Source of the DNA: Gnetum montanum
Lineage: Eukaryota; Streptophyta; Gnetopsida; Gnetales; Gnetaceae
Direction of reading: 5' to 3'
NCBI GenBank assembly: GCA_015680685.1
Contig: MNCI01034697.1
Location: forward strand, 1,500,516 to 1,564,515
DNA: 64,000 nucleotides
In this document: positions 22,583-32,726 of the stretch, piece after piece
Layout of the letters: every line of letters starts with the position of its first letter
Numbering within the stretch: position 1 is the first letter of the stretch
Position numbers and translations under genes: made by a program
The notes under the pieces: model-generated
Told to the model about the DNA's origin: nothing
Seen by the model: only the letters and a program-made list of their open reading frames with translations
The model's database searches: none

Positions 22583-22878
22583 TTGCCCATTGGTATGGAA
22601 TACACGTTCCTTAAAAATAGAAAATTGGTAATTATCAATGCTAAGCTTGCCCCTCAACAGAAAGAAGAACTGCTAAAGGTAATAAATAAATGGTCGGAAG
22701 CCTTTGCTTGGTCATATCCTAAATTAATTGGAATAGATCCTAGGATATGCCAACATAGAATTTACACTAACCACTCCATGAAGCCTCGAAGACAACTGCA
22801 GAGGCGATTGAACCTGAAGCTGAAGTAAGTAGTTAAGGAAGAAATAAAATAGCTTCTTAAGGCTAGGTTCATATACCC
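22583..22878 (+). pseudogene. Athila-like RT, N-terminal part (before the nested insertion)
   Basis: MPIGMEYTFLKNRKLVIINA is followed by EAFAWSYPKLIGIDPRICQHRI, the segment that precedes the RT domain in gypsy elements, and then a stop and KARFIYP. The reading frame is broken inside the codon series for FIYP-IADSEW by the insertion at 22879. The continuation (IADSEW) is at 37132, as expected for a nested insertion with duplicated TACCC. Confidence 0.85.
22874..22878. repeat. Target-site duplication, left copy (TACCC)
   Basis: TACCC precedes TGAAACACC and recurs after the 3' LTR at 37127-37131. Deleting the insert plus one copy restores the RT codons for YPIADSEW. Confidence 0.95.
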
Positions 22879-23029
22879 TGAAACACCACTAATTTCGGCG
22901 TAGCACTTTAAATTGAAAATGACTCAAACCATTTCAAGCATTTAGAAGGAAAAATATGACTAAGATAAGGAGCTTACCCCCACCTTGCCCAAGCCAACTT
23001 GCTCACGCTATCAAGCTAACTTGCCCTCA

Positions 23030-23325
23030 ACATCAGCAACTTGTAGAAAATTTTAGAAAATGGCAGAAAATTCTCAGCATCAGCAACTCCCAGAAAATTT
23101 CAAAAAATTCCAAAAAATTCTCAGCATCAGAAAATTCCAAAAAATTCTCAGCACCAACAACTGCCAGAAAATTCTAGAAAATGGCAAAAAATTCTCAGCA
23201 TCAGCAACTCCTAGAAAATTTTAGAAAATTCCAGAAAATTCTCAGCATTAGAAAATTATAGAAAATTCTTAGCATCAGAAAATTCTCAAGACCAACAACT
23301 CCTAGAAAATTCCAGAAAAGATAGG
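23030..23325 (+). repeat. LTR minisatellite, AGAAAATTCTCAGCATCAGC units
   Basis: Imperfect units of about 30-40 bp repeat the words CAGCAACTCCCAGAAAATT, CCAAAAAATTCTCAGCA and GAAAATGGCAGAAAATT. The 3' LTR has the corresponding array at 35845-36150, with different unit loss and gain. Confidence 0.9.
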
Positions 23326-23664
23326 GACAAAGAAGTTTCAAGAAAGAAGGGTCGAATTTCCTTGTACATTTCATTGTAAATATTTATTTGTGGGATAGTC
23401 AAGCCCTCATGATCTAAATTAAATGTACTTTCATGGGCATGAATAACCCATAAATTGTAAAATATGATATACCTCGTCAAGAACGTAGCTTGCCGACACA
23501 CATCCAACTCATGCACAACTATCCAACACACATCCAACTCTCACCAACATGCATCCAACTTGAGCACAATTGTCCATTAGACACATGTCACTAGATCTTC
23601 TTTCCTCTCATCTCTTAGCCATTGATTCCATTCTTGAATTCTGTGCTAGAGCCCTGCCCAACCC

Positions 23665-23672
23665 TATAAATA
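23665..23672 (+). promoter_or_regulatory. TATA box in Tat-like LTR
   Basis: TATAAATA followed by CCCTATC. The 3' LTR has TAGAAATACCC at the same place (about 36492), so its promoter is damaged. The right-hand Tat-like LTR keeps TATAAATACCCC at 58284. Confidence 0.65.
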
Positions 23673-24305
23673 CCCTATCAATTCACATAAATTGGGGTTG
23701 GCAATTAGAGATATTGGCAATTCTAAGAAAGTACAGAACCTACAATCCTTGGGGCGCTCAGTACACCTGATTGTTGGCATCCAGGAATTTCTCACATTTA
23801 TCACATCATCATGTTACATCACCCCGGGGTTAGGCATTCAACCTACCATCTACATGCAGCTACGCTTTGACCGGTGCACATCTTCTCTAAGTGATACATT
23901 ATTTCCATTTTGCCAACCAAACATTATTTCCATTTTCTATTTTATGTTTTGTTTTATGTTCTGTTTACATTTCTGCTTACATTCAATTTACGTTTAGTTT
24001 ACACATTCAGTTTAGTTTACGCCTTACGTTTACATTTATGTCTTACATCTCATAGCTCATGTTTACATTTTACACACATTTACATGTTTTAAGACATCGT
24101 TTACGATAACCCTAGCACTAGTCATAGGTTACGCTTGGGGAAGTCCTTGGTTTATTTGCGTGCAGACCATCCAAGGCACTCTACCTTCGTTTACTTTTCC
24201 AGCTTGCCCTTGGGTGAAGGCAGGGTCAACTGTGTCTGCCCAATGATCTCTCGGTGTCTATTTTCCTTTTAGCCTTACATAGACGATTTAGGTTAGTATA
24301 GTTTT

Positions 24306-24323
24306 TGGTGCTAGAAGGAGGGT
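24306..24323 (+). promoter_or_regulatory. Primer-binding site
   Basis: TGGTGCTAGAAGGAGGGT lies five bases after the LTR end. TGGCGTTAGAAGGAGGGT occupies the equivalent position at 46466, and a decayed form (TAGTGCTATAAGAATGGT) is at 58951 at the same five-base spacing, so this is the family's primer site. I cannot name the tRNA with certainty. Confidence 0.7.
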
Positions 24324-24524
24324 CGTATTTGCCATTGTTAAAACATCGATCATGCTACTTGTCAAAACTTTTTCATCTTATCCTATGAGTCTCCTGTCCT
24401 TGTTGGTCACATTGAGCTTATCCTGTTGGTCACGCTGTGGTTTGATCAGTTTGGTCACATTGGTTATGGTGCAACTGCTTGCAATCCAACTCCATTCATC
24501 TAGCCTAGTCTGCTCACGTTCATC

Positions 24525-26480
24525 ATGAAATCCTTTCAAATCAACCCAGTAACACTACCAATCGCTGAAAATTCAAACCCTATGAATGCTACGGAATCCA
24601 TAACCATTATTGAACACATAAATCCTCAAGGCCCTACACACCAATCACTCAGGCTAGAGGGGAAAGGCCCTACTCATGCGACTCTTACAGCCGAATAGTA
24701 TAACTTCATTTGTGTCAAAATCCTAGCCAATTTACCTATCGACCGTATAGAAAGGGCAGCAAAGCGAGAATATGAATTTATCCACAAAGGAGGACGTGAG
24801 TTCATCCCTTCAGCATTTGACATAATCCTGCTATTTGAAAACCATCATAAACTCATATCCTAGCTTCTTATGGCTAGAAGTCAAGCCTTACAGCTACCGC
24901 CAATAAAGCCTCAAGATGAGGAAGATGATTTTGCAGCCCAATCTNCCATCATTCCTCCACAAGCATAGTCCCAACAACTTCCCCTCCCCCCCCAAACCAA
25001 TGCAGAGTCAATCTTTCGACCTTAAGTAATTGGAATGCCATCGGTCATACCAGCTTCCACATCCACCCATTACATACCTCAGGCGCATATCCACAGAGCA
25101 CCATTAATTACTCCAACCCAACACGTTCAAGGTGTTACCTCACAACCTGTGGCTAGGAAGTGGGTTCCACTAGTAGTCTCAGTTCCGAATACCATCCCAC
25201 CAGAACAAAAGTTAGCCCAACTACCTCTCTTTCCACAAACAATGCAACAATTAAATCATTATCATCCACAATCCACTCAATCCATTGGTTTGCCTATCGC
25301 CCAAGAATGAGCAGACACACAAAAAATGATCCACTCTTTGGCAGAGGAATTAAAACGCCTTAAAACTTTGAACCATGATAAAGTCAAAGTACTAGATTTC
25401 TATTAAGATGACCCAATTGACCCCTTAGTTCCACCCTTAACCTTGCCAAAGGGAGTCTTGTTACCTCAGTTGAGCAAGTACAATGGAGAGGGAGACCCAA
25501 ATGGCCACCTAGTGACATTTCGAACTAAAAGTCTTTTGCTTCAGGCATGGCCCCATGTAATTTTACATGTGTTTGCTATGTCCTTAACAGGAAGAGCCTT
25601 AGACTGGTACCGAGCCTTACCCTATAGCTCTATATCTTCCTTGGAAGATTTGTTACACCAGTTTGTCACCCGTTTCAAATAAAATCTGAAACTTGAAGCC
25701 ACATTAGATAGCTTGATTTAAATTAAATGAGTGTCTTTAGAGCTAGCACAGAAATTTATCCAAAGATGGAGTGCAGCCCTGAATGAACTTCATAAGCCTA
25801 TTTCTGAAACGTATCTGCTTACCATTCTTAAGGTAGCCATGAATGACTTCATTAAATCAAAGATCTATTATCTAAAACCCCATACTTTGAGTCAGGTATT
25901 TGTACAAATTAAAGACATAGAAGAGGCTGCATAAACAAGTAATGACCCAGCCTATTCAACCTTTAGGAGCCAACACACGAGGAAAGATAAATCCAAAACA
26001 ATGGTAGCAGCAATGGTTAAAACAGCTCGACCTAGTCATCCAGGACAAAAGAAAAAATAACTTGCTATCCCAAACAACTATGAAAGAACCACACCCACTC
26101 CTACACCTAAAAATTCTTCAAATAGAAAAAATAACACAGGTCATGCTTGTGCCTTCGAAAGAAAATACCCCGCTCAATACACACCGTTGCCCATGAAGCC
26201 TTCACAACTACTTGATCAACTTCTAAAGGCTAGGCTAATTCAAGACAAACAAATGTCTCCTACAGTCTCTCAAAGACACGATCGATTTTGCAAATTGGCC
26301 AAAAATCCAGCCTTAGCAACAACTAACGAACCTCCCATTCCAAAATGCTTTAGGTTGGATAGGTGTTGTGAATATCACCAATGGTGTGGTCATGGGACTG
26401 ATTACTGATTTACATTGAAATAGGACATATAACGCATGATTGATAGGGGCGAGGTAGTGTTCGATGAGGCAAACCCAGTA
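24525..26480 (+). pseudogene. Tat-like gag
   Basis: Starts at the ATG at 24525 (MKSFQINPVTLPI). One frame runs to the protease with only in-frame stops. A conserved YNFICVKILANLP phrase (about 24695-24740) is shared with the right-hand Tat-like copy. The gag capsid domain begins LSKYNGEGDPNGHLVTFRT (about 25465-25525) and includes SLTGRALDWYRALPYSSISS (about 25582-25640), a classic retrotransposon gag pattern. The C-terminal zinc motif reads CCEYHQWCGHGTDY and is then cut by TGA (26406-26408) exactly at the expected last Cys, followed by a Gln-to-stop codon and RMIDRGEVVF. One undetermined base lies at 24945. The stops exclude activity, except by readthrough. Confidence 0.88.
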
Positions 26481-28040
26481 ACACCCCAAAACTAATCCAT
26501 GGGGATCTACAAGGATACTTTTAATACCAATACCAATGATGCACCATATGTGATCAATACTATCCATGTGGAAGATAGACAAGACATTCCTCAAAAACAT
26601 TTTGTGATTCATGGGCCTTCAGAAAAAAAACCTACACCAACATATCCTCAAACCCCTTTCACCATGTGCACATCCCCCACACCATCAAAACCATTCATCA
26701 TCCGTGTACCTCCTTCTGTTGCGGCCACAACCACACCATCTGAAAACTAACCCATTCCATTTGTAATCCAGGTGCCAAAATGCCCTAATACATAACCCAC
26801 CTCCTTTCCCCCACAACATTTGAAAGAATGTCTTTCCAATAGACTAACAAGAGAATGTTTGGAAAGGGAAAACCATCAATACAAACTGGGACAACCAAAA
26901 CCAACACTGCTAAATGCTATTCCTATGGGTCTGCCCACTAATGAACCTAGTATGAGTCATCAAAATGAGGATAATGTCATGAGTCATGTTCCAAAACCAA
27001 CATCATCAATAAAAACCCCTCCATGGGAAATACCAATGCTGGGTCAAATGGACCAAATCTCTACAGACAAGGGTACCCCAAATGGTAAAGACCTAGCAAA
27101 TGCGTTGATGCAAGTCACACAAGCTTTGGAACAAAAAAGTACTTCTTTAAGCCTATATGATCTAGTAATGACTTCGCCAGTACATAGAGAAGCTATCGTA
27201 CATATGTTAACTTCAGTCCCTATTAGTGAGGACCTTCCTACAGATGGACCATCCATTCATGCGATATTATCTGCACAAGCTCAGGAATCAAAAACTACAT
27301 CCCTAGATTTTCGTGCTAAGAACATTAAGCTAGATGAGAAAACAGGGGAAGTCATCACAACCCCTATGTTCATAACGATACAAGTTAATCATTTCAAGAT
27401 ACGTAGGGTGGATGTCAATAATGGTGCAGCAACCAATGTAATACCTTTTTCCATCATCAAAACACTAGAACTTACCGAACAAGTATAGCCCACAACAACC
27501 TCTTTCCTAAAATCCTTTAGTGATTCCCATGTTGTAGTAAGAGGTATGGTTGTCTTAGATTTCATAGCCGGGGATCAATTCCCCACATTAGTTTAATTCA
27601 TAGTAGTCAATGAAATGGCAAGATTTTATTTGATCCTAGGACATCCCTGGCTGGCTCAACTTAAATCCGTGTCTTCCCCAATCCATCAAGAGATCCACCT
27701 ACCTTACGAGGGTGGTGAGATCATCATATATGGAGATGCAATAATGCCACCTAATTCCTCTTACCCTAGAGTGAATCAGGAATTAGAAATTAAATTCACT
27801 GAGTCTAAGCAAGACACCATGAGAATACTTCAAAACATAACTCCAATGTTGACTTCCAATCCTACCGAAACTGATAAAACACTAGACAATTCAAGCATAG
27901 GTGCCATCCCTACTAATGTCTCTTGGTTTGAACTACCCTTTGATATCATCGATGAAGGGGAAGGTGAATATAAAATCGTACCCACATGCCCAACCGCAAA
28001 TGTTAAACTACAAAGGATTAAAAAGAAACTCAATAAATAG
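26481..28040 (+). pseudogene. Tat-like protease region
   Basis: Continues in the gag frame. A long Pro/Thr/Ser-rich linker (26499-27300) leads to the aspartic-protease fold: MFITIQVNHFKIRRVDVNNGAAT (about 27367-27440), then LILGHPWLAQL (about 27624-27660), the conserved C-terminal strand. The right-hand copy has VDDGATTNIIP at the same place, so the catalytic Asp is Asn here (NNGA) and the enzyme is dead. Frame 27615-28040 continues to a basic tail (RIKKKLNK) and TAG. In Ogre elements an intron separates protease from RT, so the 3' end of this exon could be inside this frame. Confidence 0.82.
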
Positions 28041-28049
28041 AATTAAAAC

Positions 28050-28275
28050 TATGAAATGTCCAAAATGATGTTAAACTACAAAATATCTGCAATGACATTA
28101 AACTAGCCATGGTTAGAAATGGTCGAATCCGTTTGAAAACATTTTGAAAACGTTACTATCTTTGGCCCACCATGGCATAAAAATGGTAATCCTTTCTTTA
28201 ACAACAGATGCAACAGTCCATCAAGACTTTAAACTGATGTACCAAGCCCGAAATGGCTTTAAACTAGACCAACAA
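28050..28275 (+). repeat. Loose repeats of the TTAAACT motif
   Basis: Words such as GATGTTAAACTACAAAAT, GACATTAAACTAGCCATGG and GCTTTAAACTAGACCAA recur at 25-100 bp spacing. They share the core of the arrays at 30175 and 33937. Confidence 0.55.
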
Positions 28276-28614
28276 GTTACAGATTTACAAACTCCCATCA
28301 TTTTACATTGAATTTTCGCTTACAAGTTACAAGTTACAATTTAGGCTCATGCACAATCGTTGCCTTCTTTTTCAAACATTTACCTTATGTTTTGCTTTAC
28401 ATTTTAGAAATTTATGTTACATTTAGTTGCATACATATATTCGAGAAAACAAGGAAAAACAATAAAAAACATGAAAAATAAGAAAAATATTTACATAGAA
28501 CATCAAAAGTAACGAATGAATGCAACCATTTTATACCACAATTAAATTCGGGCCATTACATCAGACTTCCAAAAAAAAAAACATGAAACGGTTTAAGCCT
28601 GACTAATGCAAAGC

Positions 28615-29703
28615 TCATGAATGGGGTTGATCCCCAAGATCCTCTTCTTCAGCTTCTCCTCCTCCACTAGGGCCTCCCTCCACTCTAAATAGTCCCTCAT
28701 CAATATCAGTGATGAAGGCTAGCATGTCCTGTGTAGCCCCAGGCAAAACAGTCTCAATAATATCACGAGGAATCTGTTTACTTAGATGAGATGATATGAA
28801 AACACTGCAATTTTGTAGTATAAATGACAAGAATGAATGAGCGCTGGGACAAAACCATATTACATGGGGCCCAGTTCGCATGTCATTAGTAGGTGTGTCT
28901 GGCACAAGGGGGCCAAACCAAGCAAATACTCCAACAAGCTCAATAATGAGGAGAGAAGATTTAGGTCCCCTGCACATAATTGAAACATTGGGTAAGTGAA
29001 AATCCAAGAACTTGCAACAGATCAACATCGCATAAAAATAAAAAAAAATCGTATAAACAAATGTAACACGCCATGAGGTGAAGTGTAATCTTATGATTAC
29101 TAAGGCACATTGAAATCAGTTATAGAGCAAACCCATGTTTAAAATCCCAGAAAAATAATGTAAAAAATTTAAAATCTAAAAATCATTAAACATCTGCACG
29201 AAAAGCTCGAAAATTGACAATTCAAAATTCAAAACCACGTTGCCTTAAAAAAAAAAAATCCAAAACCCATAGTCATGCTGCCTAGAGAAAAAATTGGAAA
29301 TTTAGTCACACTGCCTAGGGAGAAAACAAATTGGGAAATTTCAGTAACGCTACCCTGGGAGAAAAAATTGAAAATTTTAGTCACGCTACCCAAAACCCTA
29401 CAACGATAACATCGAGAAAGCCAGAGATTTTGCAACCAAAACGCCAAGAAAAATCAAAAACCTGTGCATTCACACCCCAAATTGCAAGCTGAAAAATCCT
29501 AAGTTCTCACCCTAGGTAAAGCTGCTTGGAGAAATACAGAAAAATTGGGGGCAAAGAATTGACCTGTGTAAGGCCTTCTTCCATGATGGAACCCTAATTT
29601 GGGGAAGACGCTGGAGGAGCTCTTCACCCTTCTTCACGAATGCTAGGGCTGCCTGCTTCCTCCCCTTGCCCCCGATCACCTTCTCCTTGCCCTTGTCTTT
29701 CAT
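28615..29703 (-). CDS. Antisense two-exon gene of unknown function inside the Tat-like element
   Basis: Exon 1 runs from ATG at 29703 down to 29564 (140 nt); exon 2 from 28969 to the TGA at 28615 (355 nt). The intron (29563-28970, 594 nt) begins GTCAAT after ACACAG and ends TTATGTGCAG. Both exons meet in phase 2, giving AG|G and an uninterrupted 164-residue product. The N-terminus is basic (MKDKGKEKVIGGKGRKQAA), the middle has a hydrophobic stretch (LLIIELVGVFAWFGPLV), and the C-terminus is Gly- and Glu-rich (GGGEAEEEDLGD). Exon 2 extends a 137-codon open frame; no stop interrupts either exon, unlike every sense gene in the element. Downstream on the same strand is an AT-rich 3'-UTR-like region. 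I recognise no domain. Antisense accessory ORFs are known in some Tat-lineage elements (for example Grande), but usually near the 3' LTR. It could also be a captured host gene. The splice model is inference. Confidence 0.5.
29272..29400. repeat. About four imperfect 40-bp repeats in the antisense intron
   Basis: Units with GGGAGAAAA, AATTGGAAATTT and AGTCACRCTGCC recur. Read on the minus strand they give a repeated GSVTKISNF-like peptide, which I take as an artefact. Confidence 0.7.
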
Positions 29704-30174
29704 GGTCACACTGATGCTGATGCTAATGCCTTAGCTCACATTGCACTTTGGAACTTGCTGTTCTCCCAATCGCTAGCAACTCACAATGACTAAAATGAGG
29801 CTTTCTTTTTTCAAAATTATCTTTTTTACCCCTCAATAATTTAATTTTATTTATTTAATTTTTGGCCATTTCATTTTAATTCATCTTCTCATTTTAACTA
29901 CATGTTGTTGTCCAAAACTATCTTTTGCCTTATGCTTGCCCAAATTTCCTTGTCATTCCAATCCCCCAAAATTGGGCCCAAAATTTCTTATGAACAAAGG
30001 AGGAAAGTGCTAAAAATCAGCGAAAATGAATAAACATATATAAACACTTGAAAATTTCATAAAATTTTAAAATTGTCCACTCAAAAATTTAAAATTTAAA
30101 TATAGAGTTTAAAAGTCAAATTTTTTTTAAAATTTTAAAATAGTGCATACACTCAGTTCAAATGGCAAGTCAAC

Positions 30175-30288
30175 ATGCAGCCCGGTATGGCCGTAAACTG
30201 TCATGCGGCCCGGTATGGCCTTAAACTGCCATGTGGCCTAGTATGGCCTTAAACTGCCATGCAGCCCGGTATGGCCTTAAACTGCCAT
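30175..30288 (+). repeat. Four tandem 28-bp units (GGTATGGCCTTAAACTGCC)
   Basis: Four head-to-tail copies of a 28-bp unit with core GGTATGGCCTTAAACTGCCA differ at only a few positions. They lie 120 bp before the putative 3' splice site of the pol exon. Confidence 0.9.
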
Positions 30289-30401
30289 AATTCCCACTGC
30301 ATCTCCTAAATTTGTCAGTGCACAGCTTAATTATCCTATGTTCAATTACACTTTGTAACTCTCCTACTGAGGGAGTGTCTCTTATTTCGCTCCTGTTTTA
30401 A

Positions 30402-31600
30402 TTGGCAGGAGTGAGCATCATGGCCACCAACAACATCCTCTCAATATTGTCTCTCAATGGACCATACGGAGATGTAGAAAGAGTGATTTGCCAAGAATAT
30501 TTGGATCTAAATCCATCCACCTATACTGATTTGATAGCCTCCACTCAAGAAACGTCATACTGGCCTAAAAACGTAGCTAAAACTCTAGATCTAGAAGCTA
30601 ACAATATCACTGAAGATCCTCTAGTTGAAATCCCCATTACCACAGTCAATGATGAGCCCAGAACCTTGAAATTAAGTGCCTTACTAGATCCACAACTCAT
30701 AGGTGACATCACTCAGGTTTTAAAAGACAACATAAAAACATTTGCATGGTCATATACAGACATGTTGGGACTAGACCCCCGGATCATCCAACATAACATT
30801 ATTCTTGATGAAAAAATTAAACCAGTAAAACAAAAAGCATGAAAGGTTAGACCCGAAGTGACATTAGTAGTCCGTGCGGAGATCACAAAGCTCTACCAAG
30901 CTGGTTTCATTTGAGCCATCGACTATTCTAATTGGATATCAAACATTGTTGTAGTCCCTAAGAAGAATGGTAGTATACGCATATGCATTGACTTCTGTGA
31001 TCTCAATCTAGCCACTATAAAAGATGATTTCCCATTACCTAGTATTGATCAACTTATTGACACGACTGCTGGGCATGCACTATTGTCCTTCATGGATGGA
31101 TTTTTGGGCTACAATCAAATAAGAATTAATCTAGAGCATCAACTTAGGACAACTTTTATGACACCTTGGGGGACATTTTGTTATACAATGATGCCATTTG
31201 GCCTTAAAAATGGAGGTGCTACGTATCATCGAGCAATGACATACATATTTAGTGACTACATGCTCAATTTGCTCAATGATTATGTTGATGATATAGCAGT
31301 CAAGTCTAAAACAACTAAACAAGATGCAAAAGATCTAGACTTAGTGCTTAAACGTTGTCTCGAATATGACCTCAGGCTCAACCCAAAAAAGTGCATCTTT
31401 GGTGTTAAAATAGGCAAAATGCTTAGTTTCCTAGTTTCCAAAATAGGCATATAGGTAGACCCCGATAAGGTTAAAGCAATAACCAATATGCAACCACCAA
31501 GAAACCTCACTAAACTACGTGGCCTCCAAGGTAGGCTATAATTCATTAGATGCTTTATCAAAAGGCTGACAGATAAGTTGAGTCCCATGCAACATCTATT
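30402..31600 (+). pseudogene. Tat-like reverse transcriptase
   Basis: The open frame from 30402 (first ATG 30414 or 30420) has a pre-RT region ending FAWSYTDMLGLDPRIIQHNI. RT follows: VVVPKKNGSIRICIDFCDLN (about 30948-31005), DDFPLPSIDQLIDTTAGHAL (about 31023-31080), SFMDGFLGYNQIRI (31090-31130), MPFGLKNGGATYHRAM (about 31192-31240), catalytic YVDD at 31281-31292, and LRLNPKKCIFGV (about 31372-31410). These are Tat-lineage signatures. In-frame stops at 30841, 30913 and 31453 each fit a C-to-T change of CGA, CGA and CAG, as far as the expected residues can be judged. Confidence 0.9.
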
Positions 31601-32075
31601 ATGAAAGAATGTACATTTCCAATGGACTCAACAATGCCAAGAAGCATTCGAAAACATAAAACAAGAGTTGGCCTAGCTACCAATTGTTTATCTTCCACAA
31701 AGTGACAAACCTTTCTACATCTATCTTGCAACTTTCGATTCCTCCATCACATCCATGCTTTGTCAAAAACATCAAGATGGAGCTAAGATCCCTATATATT
31801 ATCTAAGCCATGCTTTAATAGCATATGAACAATGATACAACGACGTAGAAAAATCATGTCTTGCCCTCATATTCTCTTTGAAGAAATGGTGGCATTATCT
31901 CTTTCGTAATTAGGTTTACATCATTTGCAAGGATAATGTTCTCTATGCCATCACTAATAACATCTATGAGTCAAGTAGGTTAGCTAGGTGGAAAGCGAGG
32001 ATCGTAGAGTTTGATTTACACCATGTCACTCAATCTTCCATAAAAGGTCAAGCAATAGCCACACAACTAATCATC
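31601..32075 (+). pseudogene. Tat-like gypsy RNase H
   Basis: Follows RT in the same frame: FQWTQQCQEAFENIKQELA (about 31615-31672), PFYIYLATFDSSITSMLCQ (catalytic Asp in TFDSS, about 31708-31760), IYYLSHALIAYEQ-YNDVEKSCLALIFSLKKWWHYL (about 31795-31905), then VYIICKDNVLYAITN (DN position). Stops occur at CAA/CAG/CGA-type codons. This is the ordinary gypsy RNase H, separate from the second one downstream. Confidence 0.8.
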
Positions 32076-32081
32076 TCACCA

Positions 32082-32726
32082 ATGCATGATCAAGCAATGA
32101 TAAATCCTGAATTCCCAGATGAAAATGTTAACAGTATAAACACCATACTTGATGATTATGAGGCAATCCTCTACTTCGATGGAGCTTCAACCTCTCAAGG
32201 AGGAAGTGTTGCAACCATTTTAACATACTCCTTTGGAGTAATCCAACCTTTTACCTACCATTTACACTTCCCTTGCATCAATAACGTAGGAGAATACAAA
32301 GGTCTTCTTAGAGGCCTTCAAGTAGCGTTAACTTCGGGAATCTCAAGCCTTGTAGTTCGAGGTGATTTGCAATTAGTTATTAATCAAGTCACTGAGGTCT
32401 ACGCATGCAAAGCTTTCCATTTACAACCGTACTGTGATTTGACCAAACATCTAGTGAGGCAACTAGTAGAAGTGGATATACAACATGTCCCTAGAAGCAA
32501 AAACACCATCGCTAATGCACTTGCCACACTAGCCTTAAACATGACACCTAAAATGTTCCATGCATTACCTAGTTCTATAACCAGTTGTGCTGAACATGTC
32601 ATTAACACTCTAAATAAAGTACTTATAGCATCTATTAGTACAACACATGCAGTAGAATGGTATGATGACATAAAAGAGTATCTTCTAAGAGGTGAACCTC
32701 CACAACACTTGACAAACGCTCAATAA
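32082..32726 (+). pseudogene. Additional archaeal-type RNase H (aRNH) domain, Tat hallmark
   Basis: A 215-codon intact frame. ILYFDGASTSQGGSVATIL (about 32166-32225) holds the first catalytic Asp (GAT 32178-32180). NNVGEYKGLLRGLQVALTSG (about 32280-32340) carries the Glu. LVVRGDLQLVINQVTEVYACK (about 32350-32410) holds the second Asp, and HVPRSKNTIANALATLAL (about 32485-32540) ends the domain, with Asn where many homologues have Asp near the end. A second RNase H between gypsy RNase H and integrase is known from the Tat lineage of plant Ty3/gypsy elements, so this assigns the lineage. It may still be foldable, though the polyprotein around it is broken. Confidence 0.88.

Larger units (their letters stand above)
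22879..24300 (+). repeat. 5' LTR of the nested Tat-like element (1422 bp)
   Basis: It starts TGAAACACCACTAATTTCGG and ends GGTTAGTATA (the 3' LTR ends in ACA, so the terminal C is mutated here). It contains an AAAATTC/CAGCA-rich minisatellite (23030-23325), TATAAATACCC (from 23665), and T-rich TTTACGTTTAGTTTACA repeats (23930-24080) in the downstream third. Confidence 0.93.
28041..30408 (+). other. Protease-RT spacer (possible sense-strand intron), contains antisense gene
   Basis: No sense-strand coding signal over 2.4 kb. It carries TAAACT-type motif repeats near both ends (28050-28275 and 30175-30288), and the antisense two-exon gene lies between them. The spacer ends TTTTAATTGGCAG|GAG just before the pol frame, a good plant 3' splice site. 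By comparison with the protease-RT intron known from Ogre elements, this may be removed by splicing to fuse protease and RT. The sense donor is not obvious to me. Confidence 0.45.

Noticed and set aside
23286-23537. Minus-strand frames in the Tat-like LTRs (also 36129-36359)
   Set aside because: The same frame appears in both LTRs because the LTRs are copies; it has no conserved protein features and lies across the promoter region.
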